Assembly: GCF_001995215.1 (NCBI RefSeq)
Contig: NZ_MUXN01000045.1
Location: 1 to 42,525 of the forward strand
Direction: 5' to 3'
DNA length: 42,525 nucleotides
Source: Amycolatopsis azurea DSM 43854
Lineage (GTDB): Bacteria > Actinomycetota > Actinomycetes > Mycobacteriales > Pseudonocardiaceae
Notes under the pieces: generated by a model
Databases searched by the model: none
What the model was told of the DNA's origin: nothing
Seen by the model: the letters and a program-made list of their open reading frames with translations, nothing else
Position numbers and translations under genes: made by a program
Part shown: positions 27,137-35,443 of the stretch, piece after piece
How positions within the stretch are numbered: position 1 is the first letter of the stretch
Layout: the number at the start of each line of letters is the position of its first letter

Positions 27137-27461
27137 CTGTGTGAAGCCATCCGAATTCGCCGGGGTCGGGGATATCGCCGCGCTTTTCGACATCTTCACG
27201 GATTCGCTCAAGCCACTCGCCGGGCGTGCCCTGCCACGCCTCGAAACCGGGATCATGCGCCGTGAGGTCGCCGATGCACACGTTCCGAGCGAACAGGTCC
27301 TTGAACATTCCTTCGGCAACGTCAGTGATCTGCCGCAAACTCGCCCCGGCGCCCAAAAGATTGCTTGCCGAAACAAATATGTAGTTAATGGGAACCCAGT
27401 CGCCTTGAGTGTACTCGGTAAAGTAGTCGAGTTCTTCCTGGTACTTCTCGTCTGTGTTCAT
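27129..27461 (-). CDS. Candidate immunity protein for the adjacent type VII toxin
   Basis: The 110-residue acidic protein begins MNTDEKYQEELDYFTEYTQG and ends PGEFGWLHTVR. It has no signal peptide, so it acts in the cytoplasm. It starts 7 bp after the toxin stop, the usual place for the immunity gene of a polymorphic toxin. Its DNA is visibly richer in A/T than the surroundings, as is the 3' end of the toxin gene, which suggests the two were acquired as a module. The central hydrophobic part and the GDLTAHDPGFEAW motif recall small actinobacterial proteins that follow type VII toxins, but I cannot name the immunity family. Function is inferred from position. Confidence 0.7.
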   Translation of the reverse strand: MNTDEKYQEELDYFTEYTQGDWVPINYIFVSASNLLGAGASLRQITDVAEGMFKDLFARNVCIGDLTAHDPGFEAWQGTPGEWLERIREDVEKRGDIPDPGEFGWLHTVR

Positions 27462-27468
27462 TGGTGGC

Positions 27469-28674
27469 TCACTTTATGTGGAAACGTTTCATGTCAACGC
27501 CTGACACGCCGTTAATGTCAATGGTGGCACCCCCTGAGCCGCTGTATGTTCGGTAGACGACCTGCTGCTTGGGGTCAGTGCTGATCTCCCAGAATTCCAC
27601 AGTTCCTTTCGGTGTTTCATAGACCTTGGTCGGTGCGCCGAGGTTGTCGTGGAAGTGTTGCCGGACTTGGTTGAGCTGCGCCTCGTCGATGAGGCGTACG
27701 CCTTTGCTGTCCTCCACCCCGAGCAGATTGCCACGGTTGTCCGTGATGCCCTGCTGAACCCTCTCAACCCGGGCTTCGGGTGTGCCGGCGGGGGTGCCGG
27801 GACGGTGTTCGGCCGGTGTGTCCGTGTCGTGGTGTTTCCGCCCGACCAAGTCTTTGAGGAGTTTTCCCGACCCGAGGCCCAGGAACAGGCCGCCGGTGAT
27901 CTTGCCGAGGGCGCGGTCGCCGTGGCCGTTGGCCCAGTCGTCCCAGGCGGTGATGGCTTTGAAGGTCTCGACGGGGTGCATGACGTTGTGCGCCATCGCC
28001 GCCACCGTTCCGCCTGGGTCGGAGATCGCACCCCAGAGGGCTTCACCGGCGCCGGAGATCGAGTCCCAGATACCGCCGTAGAAGTTGGCGTCCGCTTGCT
28101 TGCGGGAGTCCTGCGGGGCCAGTGTCGCCTCGATCCGCAAGGCTGCCGTGCAGCGGTCGCCTGCTTCGGCCAACTGCTGGCGTGCCCGGTTCAGGATGTC
28201 GCGGGCCGCCTGCCGTTGTGCCTCGCCGGGGTCGGTGAACGCCGGTGGTTGGACGACGGTGGGATCTCCGCGCTCGGCGTTGGCCCGCGTTCGGGTCTGC
28301 GCGTCGGCTACCGCGCGGTCGTATACCTGTTTGGCCTGCTCGGTTGCGGTGTCCCCGTGCTGCCATTGGGTGATCGCTTCGCCGGCTTGGCCCTGTGCCC
28401 ACGCCAAGGTGTCGGCGTAGGCGGTTAGGGCTTGAGCGGCGTTGTCGAGTGAGTCGTCTGCTTGCAGCCAGCGCGGGACTTCTGTCTGGTGGTCCTCGTG
28501 AAATCGGTCCGAGGCCGGGCCATGCCATCCGCCGGTATCGATCCGCTTCAACGCATCGCCGACCGCGCCCGCCGAGTTCGCCCGTGCGCCGAGGACTCGG
28601 GCGTTCTCGTAGATCGACGGCGGGTCACCGGGGATCAGCGCTTTCGGGTCGGTTGTCTGGCCCAGCTCCGCCAT
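27469..28674 (-). CDS. Polymorphic toxin with type VII secretion N-terminus
   Basis: ATG at 28674 overlaps the previous stop (TGATG), giving 401 residues. The N-terminus (about 1-170) is mostly helical with a WxG turn (Trp50 in DTGGWHGPASDRF) and long helices (DNAAQALTAYADTLAW, EQAKQVYDRAVADAQTRTRA), the pattern of type VII-exported effectors. A middle part with a glycine-rich hydrophobic patch (GKITGGLFLGLGSGKLL) precedes a linker with RPGTPAGTPEARVER. The variable C-terminal tip (about 320-401) has QVRQHFHDNLGAP, EFWEISTD and YRTYSGSGGATIDINGV. I cannot assign an activity to the tip. The following gene is its likely immunity partner. Confidence 0.8.
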   Translation of the reverse strand: MAELGQTTDPKALIPGDPPSIYENARVLGARANSAGAVGDALKRIDTGGWHGPASDRFHEDHQTEVPRWLQADDSLDNAAQALTAYADTLAWAQGQAGEAITQWQHGDTATEQAKQVYDRAVADAQTRTRANAERGDPTVVQPPAFTDPGEAQRQAARDILNRARQQLAEAGDRCTAALRIEATLAPQDSRKQADANFYGGIWDSISGAGEALWGAISDPGGTVAAMAHNVMHPVETFKAITAWDDWANGHGDRALGKITGGLFLGLGSGKLLKDLVGRKHHDTDTPAEHRPGTPAGTPEARVERVQQGITDNRGNLLGVEDSKGVRLIDEAQLNQVRQHFHDNLGAPTKVYETPKGTVEFWEISTDPKQQVVYRTYSGSGGATIDINGVSGVDMKRFHIK

Positions 28675-29018
28675 CAGCGGCCACCGATCCGGGGTGCTAT
28701 GTCCGGTGTGATCGCGTCGATACCCGGATCGGTCTTCAACGCACCGGTGTTGTCGTGTTCGACCGCGCGGTATGCCTGGGCGGCCTTGCCGAGCAGGGTT
28801 CCGAGGTCGTTCGCACGGTCGGACAGCGCGTCGATCCCGACGCTCCAGCTGCCGCAGAATTCGGCCAGAGCCGCATGTACGCCGTCGTGGCCGTAGAGCG
28901 GTGGCTCGCCACACAGGCCACGCAGCTCGAAGCTCTCCTGATCGTGCACGATCTGGCTCATGTTCTTCGAGGCGCCTTCCAGTACCTCGATCTCGACGTG
29001 AAAGCCTGGACCATCCAT
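28674..29018 (-). CDS. EspC-like type VII secretion substrate or chaperone
   Basis: ATG at 29018 with a GGAGGGGG ribosome binding site gives 114 residues. The protein starts with a short beta-like segment (FHVEIEVLEGASKNM), then two helices with a turn around LCGEPPLYGHDG. Near its end it has AYRAVEHDN, which fits the type VII export signal YxxxD/E (Tyr83, Glu87). This is the size and shape of EspC/WXG100-related partners that are exported with a larger effector. It is coupled to the toxin gene by TGATG overlap. The ESX machinery itself is not in the window. Confidence 0.75.
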   Translation of the reverse strand: MDGPGFHVEIEVLEGASKNMSQIVHDQESFELRGLCGEPPLYGHDGVHAALAEFCGSWSVGIDALSDRANDLGTLLGKAAQAYRAVEHDNTGALKTDPGIDAITPDIAPRIGGR

Positions 29019-29052
29019 CTTGGAGCCCCCTCCATTTCCAGCCTCCGCGTCG

Positions 29053-29448
29053 CTATCCGGTGATACCGGGACGCGGCGGCCGTTTCCCTGCTTGCGCCCA
29101 TGTCCTCGCCACGACGTCCGGGGGCGCCATGCGCGACAAGATGGGGAATCGGTGGTCGTCATGGGGATCAACCATCAGACCGATTCCCGGCGGTACGAGT
29201 TCCAGCAGATCGGCTCCGGTCGTGGACAGGTAGTCACACTCTCCGGCGTGGCGGGCCAGGCGTTCCAACGTGGAGAACACCACCATCCATCGGCCGCGCT
29301 CGCCTAGATCTGTCACCCACAGTCCAGGCTGCTCGGGACGCTGCGCATACACGACGACACCGGCAAAGACGTCCGTCAGTTCACCCGGCCCCCGGGTGCC
29401 GTCCCGCACCTCCCGCGCGACGACTGCCAGCCTCGCCTCCGGAGTCAC
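29053..29448 (-). CDS. SseB-like domain protein, first gene of the toxin operon
   Basis: A GTG start at 29448 gives 131 residues (VTPEARLAVVAREVRDG...). The pattern LTDVFAGVVVYAQ, then WVTDLGERGRWMVVFSTLERLARHAG, and DYLSTTGADLLELVPPGIGL is that of SseB N-terminal-type domains. These domains are widespread next to actinobacterial toxin and type VII substrate genes, and their role is unknown. The gene lies 34 bp before the EspC-like gene on the same strand. The frame is open further upstream, but that part runs into the convergent-side end of the ABC-F gene and is less family-like. No clear ribosome binding site precedes the GTG. Confidence 0.7.
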   Translation of the reverse strand: MTPEARLAVVAREVRDGTRGPGELTDVFAGVVVYAQRPEQPGLWVTDLGERGRWMVVFSTLERLARHAGECDYLSTTGADLLELVPPGIGLMVDPHDDHRFPILSRMAPPDVVARTWAQAGKRPPRPGITG

Positions 29449-29506
29449 GGCAACCAGTGTACATATGAAAACGGAGCGTAACCGTGCGTCTGGCCACCTC
29501 GCCAGG

Positions 29507-31126
29507 TCAGCGCTGCCGCTGCACCGGCCGCTCGTCCCACACTGGTTCCGGGGTCTCCCGCACGTGGCCATCGGTGCCGAACACGAGGTACCGGTCGAAC
29601 GAGCGCGCGAACCACCGGTCGTGCGTCACCGCGATCGTGGTGCCTTCGTATGCTTCCAAGGCCTGCTGGAGAGCTTCCGCCGAAGCGAGGTCGAGGTTGT
29701 CGGTCGGCTCGTCCAGCAGCAGGATGGTGGCGCCGCCGATCTCCAGCAGCAGGATCTGGAACCGCGCCTGCTGGCCGCCGGACAGCTTCTCGAACCGCTG
29801 GTCGCCTTGGCCGTCGAGTTCGTAGCGGCGCAGGATGTTCATCGCGGGCCCGCGGCCGCGCGCGTGCTCGGTCCACAGGATGTCGACGAGCGTGCGCCCG
29901 AGCAGTTCGGGATGGGCGTGTGTCTGCGCGAAGTGCCCCGGGACGACCCGGGCGCCGAGCTTCCACAGTCCGTCGTGCGCGACGTCCTCGCCGGCCAGCA
30001 GCCGCAGGAAATGCGATTTGCCGGAGCCGTTCGAGCCGAGCACCGCGACTCGTTCGCCGTAGAAGATCTCCAGGTCGAAGGGCTTCATCAGGCCGCGGAG
30101 TTCGAGCCCTTCGCAGGTGACGGCGCGGACGCCGGTCCGGCCGCCGCGCAGGCGCATGGTGATCTTCTGTTCGCGCGGGGGAGCGGCGGGCGCGCCCGCC
30201 TCCTCGAACTTGCGCAAGCGGGTCTGCGCGGCGTGATAGCGCGAAGCCATCTCGTCGCTGCGCGCGGCGTACTGACGCATGTCGGCGACGAGTTTCTTGA
30301 GCTGGGCGTGCTTTTCGTCCCAACGCCGGCGAAGCTCCTCGAAGCGTTCGAACCGCTCCGTGCGCGCCTCGTGGTAGGTGTCGAAGCCGCCGCCGTGCAC
30401 CCAGACGTCGCCGCCGGCGGGCCCGGGTTCGACGCTGATGATCTTCTTCGCCGCCCGCGCGAGCAGTTCCCGGTCGTGCGAAACGAACAGCACGGTCTTC
30501 TGGGTCTCACGCAGCCGCTCTTCCAGCCACAGCTTGCCGGGGACGTCGAGATAGTTGTCCGGCTCGTCGAGCAGGAGGACACCCGAACCGCCGAGGAGCA
30601 GCGCCTCCAGGACCAGCCGCTTCTGCTCGCCGCCGGACAGGGTGCGCACTTCGCGCCAGCGCGCCTTCTCGTACGGCAGGTTGAGCGCCGCCGTCGTGCA
30701 CTTGTCCCACATGACCTCGGCTTCGTAGCCGCGAGCGTCGCCCCAGTCGCCGAGCGCCTGGGCGTAGGCCATCTGGGCCGCTTCGTCGTCGCGCTCCATC
30801 ATCGCGAGTTCGGTCTCGTCGACGGCGCGGGCCGCGGCGCGGAGCGCTTCCGGTGACACCGACACGAGCAGGTCCCGAACGGTCCGCTCATCGCGCACCG
30901 AGCCGACGAACTGGGGCATCACCCCGAGCCCGCCGCTGATGGTCACCGAGCCGCCGTCGGGGGCGAGTTCGCCCGAGATCAGCCGCAGCAAGGTCGTCTT
31001 GCCCGCCCCGTTGGCGCCGACGAGCGCGCAGACGTTGCCCTCGCCGACGCGGAACGAGACGTCGCCGAGCAGCAACCGCCCGTCGGGCAGGTAGTACTCG
31101 ACGTGCGCGACTTCCACGTGACCCAT
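29507..31126 (-). CDS. ABC-F family ATPase (non-resistance type)
   Basis: The 539-residue protein has two ABC domains. First: Walker A GANGAGKTT (37-45), signature LSGGEQKR, Walker B VLLLDEPDNYLD, SHDR. Second: GSNGSGKSH (the last Ser/Thr is followed by His, not Thr), LSGGQQARFQ, ILLLDEPTDNLD, THDR. The linker holds a long charged helix (RFERFEELRRRWDEKHAQLK). The DEPDNYLD and DEPTDNLD variants differ from the usual DEPTNHLD. ATG at 31126 is preceded by GGCGAAATG with a weak ribosome binding site. Such ABC-F proteins act on the ribosome during translation; drug resistance is not implied. It is divergent from the DUF6412-like gene. Confidence 0.88.
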   Translation of the reverse strand: MGHVEVAHVEYYLPDGRLLLGDVSFRVGEGNVCALVGANGAGKTTLLRLISGELAPDGGSVTISGGLGVMPQFVGSVRDERTVRDLLVSVSPEALRAAARAVDETELAMMERDDEAAQMAYAQALGDWGDARGYEAEVMWDKCTTAALNLPYEKARWREVRTLSGGEQKRLVLEALLLGGSGVLLLDEPDNYLDVPGKLWLEERLRETQKTVLFVSHDRELLARAAKKIISVEPGPAGGDVWVHGGGFDTYHEARTERFERFEELRRRWDEKHAQLKKLVADMRQYAARSDEMASRYHAAQTRLRKFEEAGAPAAPPREQKITMRLRGGRTGVRAVTCEGLELRGLMKPFDLEIFYGERVAVLGSNGSGKSHFLRLLAGEDVAHDGLWKLGARVVPGHFAQTHAHPELLGRTLVDILWTEHARGRGPAMNILRRYELDGQGDQRFEKLSGGQQARFQILLLEIGGATILLLDEPTDNLDLASAEALQQALEAYEGTTIAVTHDRWFARSFDRYLVFGTDGHVRETPEPVWDERPVQRQR

Positions 31127-31148
31127 TTCGCCAGACTGCCCGCGACCA

Positions 31149-31175
31149 CGGAAATCACGCAACGCAATATTTCCG
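31149..31175. promoter_or_regulatory. Inverted repeat between divergent ABC-F and DUF6412-like genes
   Basis: CGGAAAT (31149-31155) and ATTTCCG (31169-31175) flank 13 bp, in the 63-bp divergent gap. A -10-like TAGTCT (31177-31182) lies right after it and would start the rightward transcript close to the GTG at 31190, making it leaderless. A regulator binding here could affect both genes. Confidence 0.45.
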
Positions 31176-31189
31176 GTAGTCTCAGTGAC

Positions 31190-31546
31190 GTGGAGCGAAC
31201 CTACTTCGGCGTGCGGCTCAAGCTGATGCTTGCGCTGTTCCTGCCCGAGTTGTTCGTCGTGCTCCCGGTCGTCGGCGGGGTCAACCCGCTGAGCCTGGTC
31301 ACCGCGCTGACGGCGTCGGTCGCGGTCGCCAACCCGCTCGGCCTGGCCGCCGCCCTGACGGCGTCCCTCGCCGTCGTCCTGCTCGCGCTCGCGGCGCATT
31401 TCGGCCCGGAACCGGCAGCCGCCGCGATGAAGGTGCGGGTCATCAAGCTGCGCGAACGCGCGCAGCTGTTCTTGAGCCTCCGCGACCCCGACGCGCGCGG
31501 TCGCGTCCGGCCACGGGCTCCGTCACTGGGCATCGCGGCTGCCTGA
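31190..31546 (+). CDS. Small two-helix membrane protein, DUF6412-like
   Basis: GTG at 31190 (VERTYFGVRLKLMLALFL) gives 118 residues; the frame is open further upstream but that part overlaps the ABC-F promoter. Two hydrophobic helices are seen (LMLALFLPELFVVLPVV and PLGLAAALTASLAVVLLALA), then a cytoplasmic basic tail (KVRVIKLRERAQLFLSLRDP). The short, two-helix form with an Arg-rich tail next to a YidC paralogue is a recurrent actinobacterial arrangement that I associate with DUF6412; this is recognition by pattern. No ribosome binding site is visible, in line with a leaderless transcript. Confidence 0.7.
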   Translation: MERTYFGVRLKLMLALFLPELFVVLPVVGGVNPLSLVTALTASVAVANPLGLAAALTASLAVVLLALAAHFGPEPAAAAMKVRVIKLRERAQLFLSLRDPDARGRVRPRAPSLGIAAA

Positions 31547-31615
31547 CCTCTCTTCGTCCGAAGGTGAGGCAGTCACTCCTGCCCACGCACCTTCAACCGA
31601 CGGAGTGACCCGTTC

Positions 31616-32437
31616 ATGTTCGATGTCTTCCTGTACCCCGTTTCCGCCATTCTCTGGTTCTGGCACAAGGTTTTCGGTGTCGTCGCGAGTCCCGACTCGG
31701 GCGTTGCCTGGGTGCTGTCCATCGTGTTCCTCGTCTTCACCCTGCGCCTTCTGCTGGTCAAACCCGCTCTGGGCGCACTGCGCGCGGGCCGTCGCATGCA
31801 GGCGCTCGCCCCGCAGATGCGCAAGATCCAGGAGAAGTACGGCAAGGACCGTCGCCGGATGGCGGAGGAGATCCAGAAGCTGCACGCCGAAAGCGGCTCC
31901 AGTCCGCTGGGCGGCTGCCTCCCGGCGCTGATCCAGCTGCCGGTGTTCCTTTCGCTGTACTGGGTCTTGCGTGATTTCACGCCGGGAGCCCAGTCGAACC
32001 GCGTCTTCGACCACGCCGGGGTGGAGTCGTTCCTGAACGCCGACCTGTTCGGCGCGAAGCTCGGCAACTGGCTTTCGCAGCCGTCGGCGGAGCTGGCCGC
32101 GTTCGGCACGGACCATGTCCACATGATCGCGGTCGGGGTGCCGCTGATGCTGATCGCCGGCCTGGCCACGTTCTTCTCGATCCGCTCGGGCCTCAACCGG
32201 CAGACCTCGGCCGCCCCGCAGGCCGCGGGCATCACCAAACTGATGATGTACCTGGCGCCGCTCGGCATGCTGGTCTCGGGTTCGTTCTTCCCGGTGCCGA
32301 TCGGCGTGCTGCTGTACTTCCTGGCCACCAACGTGTGGACGCTGGGGCAGCAGCATTTCCTCACCAAGGTCGTCGACAGGGAAGAGGAGACACGCCGGGG
32401 ACCGGTCCCGCCGGATGGCTCTACCCTCGCCGCATGA
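31616..32437 (+). CDS. YidC/Oxa1-type membrane protein insertase paralogue
   Basis: The 273-residue protein has the YidC pattern: N-terminal helix after MFDVFLYPVS, a second helix AWVLSIVFLVFTLRLLLV with the conserved Arg, and a basic cytoplasmic hairpin (LAPQMRKIQEKYGKDRRRMA). GGCLPALIQLPVFLSLYWVL and C-terminal helices around FFPVPIGVLLYFLATNVWTL complete it. It is shorter than the main actinobacterial YidC (about 350) and does not sit in the conserved rnpA-yidC-jag locus. This suggests a second copy specialised for certain substrates. ATG at 31616; the stop overlaps the lipoprotein start by ATGA, so the pair is co-expressed. Confidence 0.92.
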   Translation: MFDVFLYPVSAILWFWHKVFGVVASPDSGVAWVLSIVFLVFTLRLLLVKPALGALRAGRRMQALAPQMRKIQEKYGKDRRRMAEEIQKLHAESGSSPLGGCLPALIQLPVFLSLYWVLRDFTPGAQSNRVFDHAGVESFLNADLFGAKLGNWLSQPSAELAAFGTDHVHMIAVGVPLMLIAGLATFFSIRSGLNRQTSAAPQAAGITKLMMYLAPLGMLVSGSFFPVPIGVLLYFLATNVWTLGQQHFLTKVVDREEETRRGPVPPDGSTLAA

Positions 32438-33000
32438 TCAACCGGACAGCGGCGCGCCTCGGGGTGACCGCGGCCGTCGCCGGACTCGTCCTCGCGGGGT
32501 GCGGTTCGACCCCATCGGAGCCCGCGCCGTCCTCGGCGCCACCGCCACCGTCCCCGACCGGCCCGGATCCGGCGCTGGTCTCCTGGGCGGGAGGGTATTG
32601 CGGCGCCGTCAAGGACATGCGGTTGATCGTCTACAGTCTGGCCAGGAGCTTCGACATCACCACCGAGGCGGACCTGCCGAAGGCGTCGGCGTCGCTGGAG
32701 AAGCTGGACACCGCGCTCGTCGCGGCGATCGGCGGGCTCGAGAAACTGCCGCAGGTCGCGCCGCCCGCGCAGGAGGCCAACACGCTCGCGTCCGGTGAGC
32801 TGGCCTTCTACCGGAAGCTGCACGGGAAGGTGACCGAGTACCGTGCTCTGCTGCCCAGGGGCGGCGTCGAGTACGCGAAGGCCGCTCTCAACCTGAGCGG
32901 GGCCGACCTGGTCACGCACACGCCGTCGGTCGAGACCGGCAAGGTGCCCGGGCTCGACCAGGCCATGAAGGCGGACAAGGCGTGCGAGCTGGTGGGCTAG
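32434..33000 (+). CDS. Lipoprotein of unknown function
   Basis: The 188-residue protein has a lipoprotein signal (MINRTAARLGVTAAVAGLVL followed by AGC, lipobox LAGC with Cys23). A Pro/Ser-rich spacer (TPSEPAPSSAPPPPSPTGP) leads to a helical domain with a conserved-looking YCGAVKDMRLIVYSLARSF segment and a second Cys near the end (DKACELVG). The mature part would be on the outer face of the membrane. The ATGA overlap with the YidC paralogue suggests a functional connection, perhaps as a substrate. Family not recognised. Confidence 0.82.
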   Translation: MINRTAARLGVTAAVAGLVLAGCGSTPSEPAPSSAPPPPSPTGPDPALVSWAGGYCGAVKDMRLIVYSLARSFDITTEADLPKASASLEKLDTALVAAIGGLEKLPQVAPPAQEANTLASGELAFYRKLHGKVTEYRALLPRGGVEYAKAALNLSGADLVTHTPSVETGKVPGLDQAMKADKACELVG

Positions 33001-33074
33001 ATCACCGATATCCGACCGAGGAACTGTTCGGTACCGGCGTGTCGGACAAAGCCTGATCGGGAATCATCGCGCTC

Positions 33075-33131
33075 GCCCGGGAACTGTTCCCGGGCGGGTG
33101 GGTGTTCCCGGCGCCGTCCGGCGCCGGGAAC
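33075..33131. terminator. Two tandem strong hairpins between convergent genes
   Basis: GCCCGGGAAC (33075-33084) pairs with GTTCCCGGGC (33086-33095) with a single T between. GTTCCCGGCGCC (33104-33115) pairs with GGCGCCGGGAAC (33120-33131) with GTCC between. Both are perfect and lie between the lipoprotein stop and the convergent UvrA-like stop (33138). The two share GTTCCCGG/CCGGGAAC, so arms from different hairpins could also pair. No T-tract is seen. Confidence 0.7.
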
Positions 33132-33137
33132 GCGTAG

Positions 33138-35423
33138 TCAGCGATTTCGCAGGTAACGGCCCGTGAGTGACGCGGGTTCCTCCGCCAGCGCGGACGGCGT
33201 GCCCTCGAACACGACCGTCCCGCCGTCGAAACCCGCGCCCGGCCCGATGTCGATGACGTGGTCGGCGTGCGCGATCACCTGCTGGTCGTGCTCGATCAGG
33301 ACGAGGGTCGCGCCGTCGTCGACGAGTTCGTCGCAGAGGGTGAGCAACCGGTCGACGTCGCTGCCGTGCAGTCCAGCGGTCGGTTCGTCGAGGACCAGGC
33401 GCAGTTCGTCGGCCGGGCCCGCGTCGGCGAGGTGACGGGCGAGGAGGAGCCGTTGCCGTTCGCCGCCGGACAGGGTGTCGAGGCTCTGCCCGATCGTCAG
33501 ATAGCCGAGTCCGACCCGGTCCAGCCAGCGCAAGCGTTGCCCGATGGGGGACCGCTCGCCGAACAGGGCGGCGGCGTCCGCGGGGTTCAGCGCCAGGACG
33601 TCGGCGATGCTGCGGTCGTTCAGGCGCGCGGCGAGCGCCTCCGGATTGAACCGGGTACCGCCACAGGCGTCGCAGCCGGTCTGGACGTCGTCGAGGAACG
33701 CCAGATCGGTGATGATGACGCCCTTTCCCTTGCAGACCGGGCAGGCTCCCCGTCCGTTGGCGCTGAACCACGAAGGGTGTTTCCCGGTGGCCTTGCCGAA
33801 GGCGTCGCGGACGGATTCGGCGACACCGAGCACGGTGGCGGGGGTGGAGCGGATGCCGCCGCGCAGCGGGGCCTGGTCGACGACGACGAAATCGGGATGC
33901 CGCCGGGGGAGTTCGCCGGTGATCAGGCTGCTCTTGCCGGAACCGGCGACCCCGGAGACGACGGTCAGGACGCCGAGCGGCACGTCGACGGTGACGTCAC
34001 GCAGGTTGTGGCTGCGGGCGCCGGAGATCGTCACGGTTCCTCGGGCGGCGCGAGGTTCCTCCCGGAAATGGAGCGGTGTACGGAGGCTCCGCCCGGTTTC
34101 GGTACGGCTCGCGGCGAGTTCGCCGGGACTGCCTTCGAACTGGACGCGGCCACCACCTTCACCGCCGGCCGGTCCGAGGTCGATGACGTGGTCGGCGGCC
34201 GCGATGACCGCGGGATGGTGTTCGACCACGAGGATCGTGTTGTGCGCGTCGCGGAGCTTGGCCAGCAGTTCGAGGAGCCGGTGCACGTCGTGCGGGTGAA
34301 GGCCGGTGCTGGGCTCGTCGAACACGTAGCAGACGTCGCTGAGCGCGCTGCCGAGATGGCGGACGATCTTGACGCGCTGGGCCTCGCCGCCGGACAGCGT
34401 CCTCGATTCCCTGGACAGGCTGAGGTAACCGAGGCCGACGGACGCCAGCGCGTCGAGACGTTCCCGGATCGCTCGCACCAGCGGCGCCACCGACGGATCG
34501 CGCACGGCCGCGACGACGTCGCTCAGGTCATCGAGCGGCAGGGCCGACCAGTCCGCGATGGACCGCCCGTCGATCCGGCTTTCGCGCGCCGCCTCGGCGA
34601 GGCGGGTCCCCTCGCAGTCCGGGCAGACGCCACGGGTGACGACTCCGTCGAGCCCTTCCCGTTCCTCGGCCGTCAGGCGCGACGGCGTCTTGCGCAGATA
34701 GGAGTCCCGCAGTCGTGGGACGACGCCGTCGAAGAGACCGTGTTTGGGGTAGTCGGAGCCGGGGTTGTCGAGGGGAAGTCCCTCGGCGTGCAGCAATATG
34801 TCCACTTTGGTCGCCGGTAGCCGTCGCAAGGGGACATCCGGGTCGACGAGTCCTGAGTGGACGAGCCGTTTCCAGCGGTAGGTCCCCGGCGCGAACGTCG
34901 GGAAGCGCACGGCGCCGTCGCGCAGGCTTCGCGAGCGGTCGAGCAGCCGGTCGAGATCGATGTCGTCGACCACGCCGAGCCCTTCGCAGCGTGGGCACAT
35001 CCCGCTGGGATCGTTGAACGAGTAGGCGGGCGAGAACCCGGCGCCTGGCTTTCCGAGGCGGGAGAACAACAGGCGCAGCAACGGCGCGATGTCGCTCGCC
35101 GTGCCCACGGTGGACCGCGCGTTGCCGGTGAACCGGCGCTGATCCACGATCGTGGTGAAGATCAGGCCGTCGATCCGGTCGACGTCGGCGGGCGGATGCT
35201 GCGGGAGCCGGTTGCGGACGAAGGCGGGATAGGTCCCGGTGACCAGGCGCTCGGCTTCGGCCGCGATCGTGTCGAACGCCAGCGACGACTTCCCCGAGCC
35301 GGATACGCCGGTGAACACCGTCAGCCGGTGTTTCGGTACCCGCACCGACACCTCGCGGAGGTTGTTCGTCCGGGCACCCTCGACGGTGATCCACCGGCCG
35401 CGATCGTCTCGCACTTTCGCCAT
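33138..35423 (-). CDS. UvrA-like ABC ATPase (UvrA2/DrrC type)
   Basis: The 761-residue protein has two UvrA-type ABC modules: Walker A GVSGSGKSS (39-47) and GVAGSGKSS (second half), signatures LSGGEAQRV and LSGGERQRL, Walker B FDEPSTGLHPHD and LDEPTAGLHGSD. Zn-binding knuckles are CPRCEGLG and CPDCEGTR in the first half, CPVCKGKG and CDACGG in the second. It is about 200 residues shorter than housekeeping UvrA (about 950) and appears to lack most of the UvrB-binding insertion, as do UvrA2 and DrrC (daunorubicin resistance). A role in DNA-drug tolerance is likely. ATG at 35423. It is divergent from a WYL regulator that probably controls it. Confidence 0.9.
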   Translation of the reverse strand: MAKVRDDRGRWITVEGARTNNLREVSVRVPKHRLTVFTGVSGSGKSSLAFDTIAAEAERLVTGTYPAFVRNRLPQHPPADVDRIDGLIFTTIVDQRRFTGNARSTVGTASDIAPLLRLLFSRLGKPGAGFSPAYSFNDPSGMCPRCEGLGVVDDIDLDRLLDRSRSLRDGAVRFPTFAPGTYRWKRLVHSGLVDPDVPLRRLPATKVDILLHAEGLPLDNPGSDYPKHGLFDGVVPRLRDSYLRKTPSRLTAEEREGLDGVVTRGVCPDCEGTRLAEAARESRIDGRSIADWSALPLDDLSDVVAAVRDPSVAPLVRAIRERLDALASVGLGYLSLSRESRTLSGGEAQRVKIVRHLGSALSDVCYVFDEPSTGLHPHDVHRLLELLAKLRDAHNTILVVEHHPAVIAAADHVIDLGPAGGEGGGRVQFEGSPGELAASRTETGRSLRTPLHFREEPRAARGTVTISGARSHNLRDVTVDVPLGVLTVVSGVAGSGKSSLITGELPRRHPDFVVVDQAPLRGGIRSTPATVLGVAESVRDAFGKATGKHPSWFSANGRGACPVCKGKGVIITDLAFLDDVQTGCDACGGTRFNPEALAARLNDRSIADVLALNPADAAALFGERSPIGQRLRWLDRVGLGYLTIGQSLDTLSGGERQRLLLARHLADAGPADELRLVLDEPTAGLHGSDVDRLLTLCDELVDDGATLVLIEHDQQVIAHADHVIDIGPGAGFDGGTVVFEGTPSALAEEPASLTGRYLRNR

Positions 35424-35443
35424 GACACCACGCTACGATGAGA

